Source of the DNA: an uncultured beta proteobacterium
Lineage (GTDB): Bacteria; Pseudomonadota; Gammaproteobacteria; Burkholderiales; Burkholderiaceae_C
Assembly: GCA_903870955.1 (NCBI GenBank)
Contig: CAIQEX010000554.1
Span: forward strand, 1-13,968
Length of the DNA stretch: 13,968 nucleotides
Direction of reading: 5' to 3'
In this document: positions 1-8,288 of the stretch, piece after piece
Layout of the letters: the number at the start of each line of letters is the position of its first letter
Numbering within the stretch: the stretch's first letter is position 1
The notes under the pieces: generated by a model
The model's input: the letters and a program-made list of their open reading frames with translations, nothing else
The model's database searches: none
What the model was told of the DNA's origin: nothing
Position numbers and translations under genes: made by a program

Positions 1-718
<718 letters not shown>

Positions 719-752
719 TTAAAAATGGATTGTCGAAAAAAACTGCTTTCGC

Positions 753-2825
753 CTACTTGCGTTGCAGCAAGGTTTGCACGGTATCGGCCACATTCTGCTC
801 GGTAAAGCCGAAGTGTTTGAACAGCACCGGTGCGGGTGCCGACTCGCCAAAGGTATCGATGCCGACGACGGCACCCACGCCATATTTCCACCAACCGTCG
901 GTCGAACCCATTTCGACCGCCACACGGGGCAAACCGGCGGGCAGCACGGCGCTCTTGTATTCGACGCTCTGGCGATCAAAGGTGGTGGTGCTGGGCATGG
1001 AAACCACGCGCACCGCAATCTTGCGTTCGGCCAGCACTTGTTGTGCCTTGAGTGCCAGTTGCACTTCAGAGCCGGTGGCGATGATGACGGCTTGGGTCTT
1101 CTTCTTCAAGCCCACATCCGATGGCTCGGACAGCACGTAGGCACCCTTGCCAATGGCATCAATGCCGCTGGCATCCGGCGCAGCTTCAGAGTCGCCCTTT
1201 GCGGCGTAGCTGATGTTCTGGCGTGACAACAGCAAAGCCGTGGGCTTGTTTTCATTCTGCAAGGCCACGGTCCAGGCCACGGCGGTTTCTGCCGTATCTG
1301 CGGGACGCCATACGTCCAGATTCGGGATCAGGCGCAGCGAGGCGGCATGCTCGATCGACTGGTGGGTCGGGCCGTCTTCGCCCAGGCCGATGGAGTCGTG
1401 GGTGAACACATGGATCACGCGGATCTTCATCAGCGCGGCCATCCGAATGGCGTTGCGGCTGTAATCGCTAAAGGTCAGGAAAGTGCCGCCGTAGGGGATG
1501 AAACCACCGTGCAGCGCAATGCCATTCATGATGGCGGCCATGCCGAATTCGCGCACACCGTAGTTGATGTGGCGGCCACCGATGAGGTTGCCATTGGCAT
1601 CCGGCGTTTGCACCACATCACCCTGCGACGTGACGCGCAGGTTGGGCGTGCTCTTGGTGTTGGTCAGGTTGGAGCCGGTCAGGTCAGCCGAGCCGCCGAG
1701 CATTTCGGGGATGGCTGCAGTAAAGCTTTCCAGTGCCAGTTGCGAGGCCTTGCGGCTGGCAACGGTCTCGCCCTTCTGGTGTGCGCCGATGATGGTGTCC
1801 ACAGCCGTCTGCACGAAGTTCTTGGGCAATTCGCCCTTCATGCGGCGCACCAGTTCTTTGGCCAGTGCGGGGTGAGCCGCCTTGTAGGCGTTGAACTTTT
1901 CGGTCCATTCTTTTTGCGCCGCAGCGCCGGCCTTCTTGGCATCCCAATCGGCATACACAGCCTTGGGAATGACAAAGGGTGCGTGCTCCCAACCAATGGC
2001 TTCGCGGGTCAGCTTGATTTCTTCGGCACCGAGCGGCTCGCCGTGCGCCTTGGCGGTGTTGGCGCGGTTCGGGCTGCCTTTGCCAATGTGCGTTTTGCAC
2101 AGGATCAGGGTCGGGCGTTCGGTCGACTTCTTGGCCTCGGTAATGGTCTTGGACACCAGTTCGGCATCGTGGCCGTTGATGGGGCCCAGCACATTCCAGC
2201 CGTAGGACACAAAACGCAGGGCCGTGTTGTCGTTGAACCAGGGGCTGACCTGGCCGTCAATGGAAATGCCGTTGTCGTCGTACAGGGCGATCAGCTTGTT
2301 CAGCTTCCAGGCACCGGCCAAGGAAGCCGCCTCGTGGCTGATGCCTTCCATCAGGCAGCCGTCGCCCATGAAGACGTAGGTGTTGTGGTCGACCACGGCG
2401 TGGCCTTCACGGTTGAATTCCTTGGCCAGCAGCTTCTCGGCCAGCGCCATGCCGACGGCATTGGTCAAACCCTGACCCAACGGGCCGGTGGTGGTTTCAA
2501 CACCAGGGGTGATGCCGAACTCGGGGTGGCCAGCGGTCTTGCTGTGCAACTGGCGGAAGTTCTTCAGCTCTTCCATGGGCAGCTTGTAGCCGGTCAGGTG
2601 CAGCAGCGCATAAATCAGCATGGAGCCGTGACCGTTTGACAGCACAAAGCGGTCGCGGTTCAGCCACTGGGGGTTGGCCGGGTTGTGGCGCAGGTGTTCG
2701 CCCCAGAGAGCAACGGCCATATCGGCCATGCCCATCGGGGCGCCGGGGTGACCGGAGTTGGCTTGTTGAACTGCGTCCATGGCAAGTGCGCGGATTGCGC
2801 TTGCCATTTGTTGGGTGTTGGCCAT
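753..2825 (-). CDS. tkt: Transketolase
   Basis: Thiamine-diphosphate enzyme that moves two-carbon units between sugar phosphates in the pentose phosphate pathway (and in the Calvin cycle where present). The 690 residues are a full family length. Visible motifs in order: [12 protein letters not shown] (residues 25-36, His26), SNGHGS (63-68), GPLGQG (114-119), the diphosphate/Mg-binding GDGCLMEG with DDNGISIDG (154-191), the pyrimidine-domain catalytic glutamate in NYGVREFGM (Glu426), and [16 protein letters not shown] (475-490) lining the substrate channel. A GGAG ribosome binding site sits 9 bases before the ATG at 2825. The gene leads the tkt-gap pair and diverges from the ene-reductase gene across a 121-bp spacer. 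Nothing marks it as a Calvin-cycle copy, because no RuBisCO or phosphoribulokinase gene is nearby. It is best read as the housekeeping enzyme. Confidence 0.97.
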   Translation of the reverse strand: MANTQQMASAIRALAMDAVQQANSGHPGAPMGMADMAVALWGEHLRHNPANPQWLNRDRFVLSNGHGSMLIYALLHLTGYKLPMEELKNFRQLHSKTAGHPEFGITPGVETTTGPLGQGLTNAVGMALAEKLLAKEFNREGHAVVDHNTYVFMGDGCLMEGISHEAASLAGAWKLNKLIALYDDNGISIDGQVSPWFNDNTALRFVSYGWNVLGPINGHDAELVSKTITEAKKSTERPTLILCKTHIGKGSPNRANTAKAHGEPLGAEEIKLTREAIGWEHAPFVIPKAVYADWDAKKAGAAAQKEWTEKFNAYKAAHPALAKELVRRMKGELPKNFVQTAVDTIIGAHQKGETVASRKASQLALESFTAAIPEMLGGSADLTGSNLTNTKSTPNLRVTSQGDVVQTPDANGNLIGGRHINYGVREFGMAAIMNGIALHGGFIPYGGTFLTFSDYSRNAIRMAALMKIRVIHVFTHDSIGLGEDGPTHQSIEHAASLRLIPNLDVWRPADTAETAVAWTVALQNENKPTALLLSRQNISYAAKGDSEAAPDASGIDAIGKGAYVLSEPSDVGLKKKTQAVIIATGSEVQLALKAQQVLAERKIAVRVVSMPSTTTFDRQSVEYKSAVLPAGLPRVAVEMGSTDGWWKYGVGAVVGIDTFGESAPAPVLFKHFGFTEQNVADTVQTLLQRK

Positions 2826-2946
2826 TGTTGGCGACTCCGATAGAAAGTGAGGGCTGCGGGATTAGCCTGCCATTTTACCGGTGACATTGTCCCGGCCGTT
2901 ACCAGCGCATAACAGATGCCGGCCAAGCCCACGCTATGCTTTGGGT

Positions 2947-4068
2947 ATGAGCACACTTTTCACCCCCCTGACCCTGCCCTCGCCACGGGGCGGCATCACG
3001 CTTCCCAACCGCATTGTGGTTGCGCCGATGTGCCAGTATTCCGCCGTCAACGGCGAAGCCACCGACTGGCATTTGATGCACTGGGGCAACCTGCTTAACG
3101 GCGGCGCGGCCCTGTTCACCATCGAAGCCACAGCGGTGCTGCCCGAGGGCCGCATCACCCCCAACTGCCTGGGCCTGTGGGATGGCCGCACCGAAGCCAA
3201 GCTGGCCGACACCCTGCAGCGCGCCCGCAAACTGGCACCGAAAACTGCCGTGTGCATCCAGTTGGCCCATGCCGGGCGCAAGGCGTCCAGTGACGTACCC
3301 TGGCAGGGCGGGCAGTTGCTGGGCCCGGACAACGGCGGCTGGCCCACCTACGGCCCTTCAGCCTTGCCGCAGTTGCCCCATGAGGCGCCACCGGCCGCCA
3401 TGGGCGCCTATGAACTGACCCGCGTGCGCGAAGCCTTTGTGACCGCCGCCCTGCGTGCCGACAAAATCGGCATCGACGCCGTCGAATTGCACTGTGCGCA
3501 CGGCTATCTGCTGCATCAATTCCTGTCACCTCTCTCGAACACACGCACCGACGCCTATGGCGGCAGCCTGGAAAACCGCATGCGCTATCCGCTGGAAGTA
3601 TTTGCCGCCATGCGTGCGGCCTACCAGGGCGTGCTGGGCATCCGCGTGTCGGCCAGCGACTGGGTGGACGGCGGGTTGACACCCGATGAGGTGACCGAAT
3701 TCGCCCGCCGCCTGAAGGCCCTGGGTTGCGACTTTGTCCACGTCTCCAGTGGTGGCGTGTCGCCGCAACAAAAGATCGCCATCGGCCCGGGCTACCAGGT
3801 GCACTTTGCCCGGCAGATTCGCGCCGCCACCGGCATGGTCACCACCGCAGTGGGGATGATCACCGAGGCACAACAGGCCGAAGACATTCTGCAAGCCGGT
3901 GATGCCGACCTGATCGCCCTGGCCCGCGCCTTTCTGTACCAGCCCCGCTGGGGTTGGCGCGCCGCTGCCGCCCTGGGTGGCGCGGTGGAAGCCAACCCGG
4001 TCTATTGGCGCAGCCTGCCGCGCGAAGCGCAGACTGCCTTTGGCAAGGTCTCGGTAGGCCAGCGCTAA
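2947..4068 (+). CDS. NADH:flavin oxidoreductase, Old Yellow Enzyme family (YqjM/NamA-like)
   Basis: FMN-dependent TIM-barrel ene-reductase, expected to reduce activated C=C bonds of unsaturated carbonyl compounds with NAD(P)H in the cytoplasm; the physiological substrate is unknown. The protein has 373 residues, a normal length. It carries the YqjM-subclass signature APMCQYS (Cys29 and Tyr31, the redox-tuning Cys position), QLAHAGRKAS (105-114), the substrate-anion pair His182/His185 in LHCAHGYLLHQFLSPLSN, TRTDAYGGSLENR (199-211), and the FMN phosphate-binding segments near GMITEA and ALARAF (Arg327). The frame is open upstream to 2881, but the start at 2947 gives the usual N-terminus STLFTPLTL. 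No clear Shine-Dalgarno precedes it, so the start rests on homology. speD follows 11 bases downstream, suggesting one transcript. Confidence 0.93.
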   Translation: MSTLFTPLTLPSPRGGITLPNRIVVAPMCQYSAVNGEATDWHLMHWGNLLNGGAALFTIEATAVLPEGRITPNCLGLWDGRTEAKLADTLQRARKLAPKTAVCIQLAHAGRKASSDVPWQGGQLLGPDNGGWPTYGPSALPQLPHEAPPAAMGAYELTRVREAFVTAALRADKIGIDAVELHCAHGYLLHQFLSPLSNTRTDAYGGSLENRMRYPLEVFAAMRAAYQGVLGIRVSASDWVDGGLTPDEVTEFARRLKALGCDFVHVSSGGVSPQQKIAIGPGYQVHFARQIRAATGMVTTAVGMITEAQQAEDILQAGDADLIALARAFLYQPRWGWRAAAALGGAVEANPVYWRSLPREAQTAFGKVSVGQR

Positions 4069-4079
4069 GCGAGTCGGCC

Positions 4080-4457
4080 ATGCACGGCCTGCACCTGACT
4101 GCCGACCTGACCCACTGCGCCTGTGAGGCCGCACTGCTGACCGATGCCGACCGGCTCGGGGCGCTGTGCATGCAAGCCGTGACAGACGCCGGGCTGCAAG
4201 CCGTGGCCCAACTGTTTCACACCTTCCCGAACACGGCACACGGCGCCGGTGGCGTCACCGCCACGGTGCTGCTGGCCGAGTCGCACCTGTGCGTGCACAC
4301 CTGGCCCGAACAATCGGCCGTCACGCTGGATGTGTATGTGTGCAACTTTGGCGGCGACCATTCCAGCAAGGCGCACGCGTTGATGGCGGCGCTGCGGGAT
4401 TTGTTTAAGCCAGCGCATTGCAGATTGAATCAGTTGGAGCGAGGCAAGGTTCCCTGA
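4080..4457 (+). CDS. speD: S-adenosylmethionine decarboxylase proenzyme, small prokaryotic type
   Basis: Pyruvoyl enzyme that decarboxylates S-adenosylmethionine, supplying the aminopropyl donor for spermidine synthesis. The 125-residue length suits the class seen in Thermotoga and Bacillus. The self-processing site is ESHLCVHTWPE. Cleavage is expected between Glu67 and Ser68, with Ser68 becoming the pyruvoyl group. His73 (processing) and Cys88 in DVYVCNFG (proton donor) match known catalytic positions. The N-terminus GLHLTADLTHC matches the family start, so the ATG at 4080 is preferred over the upstream open frame that overlaps the reductase gene. No spermidine synthase gene is seen here, so its partner must be elsewhere. 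Its 3' end converges with the response regulator gene, with only 11 bases between the stop codons. Confidence 0.92.
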   Translation: MHGLHLTADLTHCACEAALLTDADRLGALCMQAVTDAGLQAVAQLFHTFPNTAHGAGGVTATVLLAESHLCVHTWPEQSAVTLDVYVCNFGGDHSSKAHALMAALRDLFKPAHCRLNQLERGKVP

Positions 4458-4468
4458 ATCCGCAAAGG

Positions 4469-5110
4469 CTACAACCCGTTGTCCCGCAAAAACACCAAAA
4501 GTTCATTGCTGTTGGCGAGCTCCAGTTTGTCAAAAATACTGGCGCGGTAATTGTCCACGGTTCGCCAGTTAATCGGTTTGGCCGGGGCCTGCTGTGTGAG
4601 AAGTTGCGCGGCCACTTTACTGGACATGCCCTGGGCCACCAGCGGGGCCACCTGCTTCTCACGGGGTGTAACTTTGGCCCAGCGCTGCAAAGCTTGGTGG
4701 CGGTCACGCCGTGCAGCTGCAATGCCCGCCGCCCGCGCCTTGGCTTGTTCAACCGCCTCCATGAGATGCTCGTCCTTGCAGGGTTTTTCCAGCCATGTCA
4801 CCGCGCCTTCCTGCATGGCGCGCACGGCCACGGGTAACGTGCCGTGTCCGGACAGAAACACCACTACCAGCGGACTGGTGCGCTCCTGGAGCGCGGCAAA
4901 AACTTCCAGCCCGCTGATGCCCGGCTCCATGCGCAGGTCCAGCAGCACGACGCCACTGCCGTCCAGATTGGCACCTTCGAGAAAGGCCTCGCCACTTGCA
5001 AAGGTCTTGACCGAACAATCGGGCAGACGCGCCAGCAGCAGGCTACCGAGCGAACGGCGCACGGCTTCATCGTCATCGACGATGTACAGGTTGAGGTTTT
5101 TCGGGTTCAT
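4469..5110 (-). CDS. LuxR/FixJ-type response regulator, DctR-like
   Basis: Cytoplasmic transcription factor of 213 residues, expected to be phosphorylated by the kinase encoded just upstream. Receiver domain, residues 5-125: acidic pocket Asp12-Asp14 (IVDDDEAV), phosphoacceptor Asp58 (LLDLRMEPGISG), Ser87 (LSGHG) and Lys109 (EKP). The C-terminal helix-turn-helix of the NarL/FixJ class spans roughly 147-213 (VTPREKQVAPLVAQGMSS ... RTVDNYRASIFDKLEL). Between the two core helices there are about seven more residues (around TQQAPAKPINW) than in ordinary members, which is unusual. The ATG overlaps the kinase stop as ATGA (5107-5110), and no good ribosome binding site is visible, so translational coupling is likely. 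DctS/DctR of Rhodobacter capsulatus, which control C4-dicarboxylate uptake, are the nearest named precedent I can recall. The target here is inferred, not shown. Confidence 0.9.
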   Translation of the reverse strand: MNPKNLNLYIVDDDEAVRRSLGSLLLARLPDCSVKTFASGEAFLEGANLDGSGVVLLDLRMEPGISGLEVFAALQERTSPLVVVFLSGHGTLPVAVRAMQEGAVTWLEKPCKDEHLMEAVEQAKARAAGIAAARRDRHQALQRWAKVTPREKQVAPLVAQGMSSKVAAQLLTQQAPAKPINWRTVDNYRASIFDKLELANSNELLVFLRDNGL

Positions 5111-7281
5111 AGGCTTTTAGGAAGGTAAACCGTAAAAATTGCGCCGCCCTGGGGCGCGTTCTCAAACTCAAGGCGGCCACGATGACTCTCGATGGTGGTG
5201 CGGCAGATGTTCAGGCCCAGGCCCAAGCCATCGGGCTTGGTGGTGAAGAAGGGCTCAAACAATTGCGCCACCACCGGCTGTGCAATGCCAGGGCCACGAT
5301 CCGACACGCGAATAAACACCATGTCGTCCTGCGCCCCGGTCTGCACCCGCACTTGTTTGTCCACCGGGTATTTGTCCTGCATCGCTTGCAAGGCGTTGAG
5401 CACCAGGTTCAAAACCACCTGTTCCAGCAACACACGGTCGGCCTGGATGGCGGGCAAATGCGCATCCAGCTGCGTGATGACACGCGCTTGCTGGTGGCGG
5501 ATTTCGGGGCGCATCAGGGCCAGCACATTGCTGACCACATCGTTGACAGCGCAATCCTGAAAACCGGGGGTTTGCTGGCGCACAAAGCCACGGATACGGC
5601 CGACAATTTCGGCGGCGCGCTGGGCTTGTTCGCTGATGTCACTGAGCGTCTCATTCAACAGTTCGCGGTGGCCACGGTCTGCATAGGCACGTGCCGCACC
5701 GGCAAAGCTGCCCAGCGCCATCAACGGCTGGCTGAGTTCGTGTGCCAGGGTGGAAGCCATCTCGCCCAAGGTGGCGAGGCGCCCGGTGCGTTGCATTTTG
5801 GCGGCCTGCACGCGTTGCTGTTCTTCGGCACGCTTTTGTTCGGTGATGTCCACCACCGAACTCATCCAGCCACTGTGCTTTCCGGTGCTGTCAATCAGCG
5901 GTGCCGAATAGACCATGGTGTAGACGTCGTGTCCATCGCGGTGGCGGATGCGCGACTCAAAGCCATTCATGGTGGTCTTGCCACTGAGCACGGCGTCGTT
6001 GTCCTGCCAGTGCTTTTCCAGATCGTCCGGGTGCCAGTAGGGGTAGGGAGGCAGATGACCGACCAATTCATCTGCACGGTAGCCGGTGATATCGCACAGC
6101 GCGGGGTTGACGTAAATCATGCGCCCCGCCAGATCGCGTGCGCGCATGCCGACCAGCAGCGAGTCGCCCATGGCTTTGCGAAACGCATGCGACTCCTGCA
6201 GCTCTGCGGTGCGCTCGAGCACCCGCTTTTCCAGTTCACTGCGGTGCCGGCGCATCTCGATATAGCGGCGCTCGCGCTGCTGCGCCACCTTGAACGCCAG
6301 GATCAAAACCAGCGCCAGCAGCACAGCAAGAGCGCGACCCATCCAGCGCGCCCAGTTGACGGGTGCGAGGTCCGTCATGACCGTCAGCGTCCATTGAAAT
6401 TCCGGCAGATTCTCGTCCAGAGACAGCAGTTGCTGGGGCTTGCCATCCATCAGGGTGCGGGTCTCGTAACTGGCTTCGGACGCTTCGCGATTTTGTTTCC
6501 ATTCGATGGGCGCGAAGCTTGCGCGTTCACCGTATTGCCGATGCTTGTGGACCCATGCCAGTTCATCGGCTTGCAGGGCCCGTGTGGTCTTGTATTTCCA
6601 GGCTTCGATCGAGCCCAAAAAAACGATGCCATGCGCATCCGTCAAAAACACCGGATCTTTGCTGCGTCGCCAGGCATCCTCGATATCCCGCAGGCTGACC
6701 TTGATGGCCAGCACACCGGCTACCTCGTCACCCAGGCGCACCGGTGCGGTCATAAACAGACCTGGAACGCCAGTGCTGGTGCCAATGGCAAAGAAGAACC
6801 CATCGTGACCGGCCATGGCATCCAGAAAGTAGGGACGAAAGGAATAGTTGTCACCCACAAAACTCTCGGTTTCCAACCAGTTGCTGGCGGCCAGGGTGAC
6901 GCCTCGGGAGTCCATCAGGTACAGCGCGTCCGAGCCCACCTGGCGACTGGTGGCCTGCAGAAACCGGTTGACCCTATTGGTCAGGGCTTTGTCGCTGGGC
7001 GACTGCAGCAAGGCCTTGATGTCAGCGTGCTGGGCCGTGACAAAGGGTATCTGGTTGTAGCGCGCCACCGTGCCCCGCAGACCCAGGGCCTGGACCTCAA
7101 TGGTGCGGTGAATGGCATCAATCTGGATGCCCTTTTCGCGTCGCGCATTCCACTCACCTGCCAGCCAAGCCAGGACCACAACCGCCAGCACATAAAGCGC
7201 CCATAGCAGCTTGCTGCGCAGGCTGCCAATGCCGGGCTCCGAGGAGTCGGTGCGCTCCACGGCGGCTAAATCGGTTGTCAT
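5107..7281 (-). CDS. Membrane sensor histidine kinase with dCache-like periplasmic domain and PAS (DctB/DctS-like)
   Basis: Predicted inner-membrane sensor of 724 residues. Order: short cytoplasmic tail, TM1 (about 22-41), periplasmic domain (about 45-310), TM2 (about 314-331), coiled linker, PAS domain (about 365-485), dimerisation/phosphoacceptor domain (LGEMASTLAHELSQPL, His514), then ATPase domain with N box (LNLVLNALQAM), DRGPGI, LFEPFFTTK and GLGLGLNIC. The periplasmic stretches FVGDNYSFRPYF (141-152) and GTSTGVPGLFMTAPV (167-181) closely recall the carboxylate-binding sensor domain of DctB-type kinases, which suggests an organic-acid ligand. The start at 7281 is chosen because GGGAAGG lies 8 bases upstream. 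An in-frame ATG at 7320 lacks a ribosome binding site but cannot be excluded. Its stop overlaps the regulator start by four bases. Confidence 0.93.
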   Translation of the reverse strand: MTTDLAAVERTDSSEPGIGSLRSKLLWALYVLAVVVLAWLAGEWNARREKGIQIDAIHRTIEVQALGLRGTVARYNQIPFVTAQHADIKALLQSPSDKALTNRVNRFLQATSRQVGSDALYLMDSRGVTLAASNWLETESFVGDNYSFRPYFLDAMAGHDGFFFAIGTSTGVPGLFMTAPVRLGDEVAGVLAIKVSLRDIEDAWRRSKDPVFLTDAHGIVFLGSIEAWKYKTTRALQADELAWVHKHRQYGERASFAPIEWKQNREASEASYETRTLMDGKPQQLLSLDENLPEFQWTLTVMTDLAPVNWARWMGRALAVLLALVLILAFKVAQQRERRYIEMRRHRSELEKRVLERTAELQESHAFRKAMGDSLLVGMRARDLAGRMIYVNPALCDITGYRADELVGHLPPYPYWHPDDLEKHWQDNDAVLSGKTTMNGFESRIRHRDGHDVYTMVYSAPLIDSTGKHSGWMSSVVDITEQKRAEEQQRVQAAKMQRTGRLATLGEMASTLAHELSQPLMALGSFAGAARAYADRGHRELLNETLSDISEQAQRAAEIVGRIRGFVRQQTPGFQDCAVNDVVSNVLALMRPEIRHQQARVITQLDAHLPAIQADRVLLEQVVLNLVLNALQAMQDKYPVDKQVRVQTGAQDDMVFIRVSDRGPGIAQPVVAQLFEPFFTTKPDGLGLGLNICRTTIESHRGRLEFENAPQGGAIFTVYLPKSL

Positions 7282-7351
7282 AGGTTGTGCCTTCCCTTGC
7301 TTTTTTTGGTCATTGTCCATCAAACCAATGCGGGTACCGAAAGCCGCCACA

Positions 7352-7486
7352 CTAGCGCACGATGACGGGCGCAGCATGGGTGCCATCGTCGTCCATAGAC
7401 CGGGGGGTAGAGACCAACCAGGCCAGCAGCACCATGGCCACAAACAGCAGAGCGCTGATCCAACGCAGGGCTTTCCAGAAGTTCAT
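7352..7486 (-). CDS. Small single-span membrane protein of unknown function (44 residues)
   Basis: An ORF too short for usual cutoffs. It begins MNFWKALRWISALLFVAMV and has one hydrophobic helix (about residues 9-25), a few basic residues before it, and an acidic SMDDDG patch after it; the last residues are VIVR. The arrangement suggests an N-in, C-out inner-membrane peptide, which is inference. Support for translation is strong for its size. A GGGAG ribosome binding site lies about 8 bases before the ATG, and that ATG overlaps the stop of the coiled-coil gene as ATGA (7483-7486). The kinase gene begins 70 bases after its stop. No family is recognised. By position it could be an accessory subunit of the kinase or of the coiled-coil protein. 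Confidence 0.65.
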   Translation of the reverse strand: MNFWKALRWISALLFVAMVLLAWLVSTPRSMDDDGTHAAPVIVR

Positions 7487-8268
7487 GACTTGCTCCCGGT
7501 TTTTAACACCGTGGAGACCTGCAAGGCATCCATCGGATCGAAGCGGCTATTGGCCAGATAGTCGCGCGTTGGTGAGTCCATGGAACTCAGCTCCACATCG
7601 AGTTCGGCGAACACGCGGTTGAAGCGGGACTGCACTTCGGTCAGGGCTTCGTCGGTCAGCAGGCCTTGCATCAGGTCCTGCATCTCACTCGGGTTGAGCG
7701 CTTCCATCACCACCTGCCCGGCCTGGGCAAATTCCCACTCAAACATCTTCTGTTTGACTTGGTGGCGAAACGCCTGCAGCGCCGCGTGGGCCTCCTCCAA
7801 CCTGCGGATATTGGCCTGGTAAAACTGTTGCATGCGGCGCAGGGCGCGCTCTTGCCGGTCCAGCACATGTTCCGGGTCCAGGTGGCGGCGCTCCTGAATC
7901 ATCTGGCTCATGTTTTCAATCTGACCACCAATGGTGACCAGCGCCTGGCGAAAGGACTGCAGACGTTCCTCGCGGCGCAGGCAGTCGTTTTGCAACTGCT
8001 CGATGGGGTTGGCGCGGGCCTCCGCTTTGCGCAGTTGAAGCAAACGGTTTTCCAGCTTTTGCAGCGCCAGCGGCAAGGCCTGGAAAGCGGCAAAGCCCAC
8101 CGCAGCCATGCCCGCCAAAGCGGCCAGACCGGCACCAGTGGACACTGCGGCCCAGACCAGGGGGCCTGACAGAGCCAGCAGCACCAGCGTGCCAAACACG
8201 GCACCGCCACGCAGTGCCCAGACCTTGAAATCATGCACCTGCTGGGCAGGGATGGGGTTCGTTTGCAT
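7483..8268 (-). CDS. Membrane-anchored coiled-coil protein of unknown function
   Basis: A 261-residue protein that I do not assign to a family. Residues 20-41 and 43-65 form two hydrophobic segments rich in Ala, Gly and Leu, separated by a very short turn, consistent with a membrane hairpin that leaves both ends on the same side. From about 68 to 185 the sequence is a charged, heptad-like helix (LENRLLQLRKAEAR ... RRLEEAHAALQAFRHQV), probably a long coiled coil. The C-terminal 75 residues are acidic and mixed. The ATG at 8268 is preferred because AGGAG lies 7 bases upstream. An in-frame ATG at 8292 overlaps the preceding stop (ATGA) but has no ribosome binding site. It lies between the TAXI receptor and the small membrane protein in the operon, so it may link receptor and kinase or form an oligomeric scaffold. 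That role is speculation. Confidence 0.85.
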   Translation of the reverse strand: MQTNPIPAQQVHDFKVWALRGGAVFGTLVLLALSGPLVWAAVSTGAGLAALAGMAAVGFAAFQALPLALQKLENRLLQLRKAEARANPIEQLQNDCLRREERLQSFRQALVTIGGQIENMSQMIQERRHLDPEHVLDRQERALRRMQQFYQANIRRLEEAHAALQAFRHQVKQKMFEWEFAQAGQVVMEALNPSEMQDLMQGLLTDEALTEVQSRFNRVFAELDVELSSMDSPTRDYLANSRFDPMDALQVSTVLKTGSKS

Positions 8269-8273
8269 GGGGT

Positions 8274-8281
8274 ATCTCCTG
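8274..8281 (-). promoter_or_regulatory. Ribosome binding site that decides the start of the coiled-coil gene
   Basis: The minus strand reads CAGGAGATACCCC directly before the ATG at 8268. This strong Shine-Dalgarno core favours 8268 over the in-frame ATG at 8292, which has only C/G-rich sequence without a purine core upstream. Confidence 0.7.
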
Positions 8282-8288
8282 GGCGAAT

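Noticed and set aside
1347..2639. A 430-codon plus-strand frame opposite tkt
   Set aside because: Mirror frame of a GC-rich gene; composition is His/Gly/Val/Gln-rich with no family motifs, while the minus strand clearly encodes transketolase.
5182..7206. A 674-codon plus-strand frame opposite the sensor kinase
   Set aside because: Antisense shadow caused by codon bias; no recognisable domains, while the minus-strand kinase motifs are complete.
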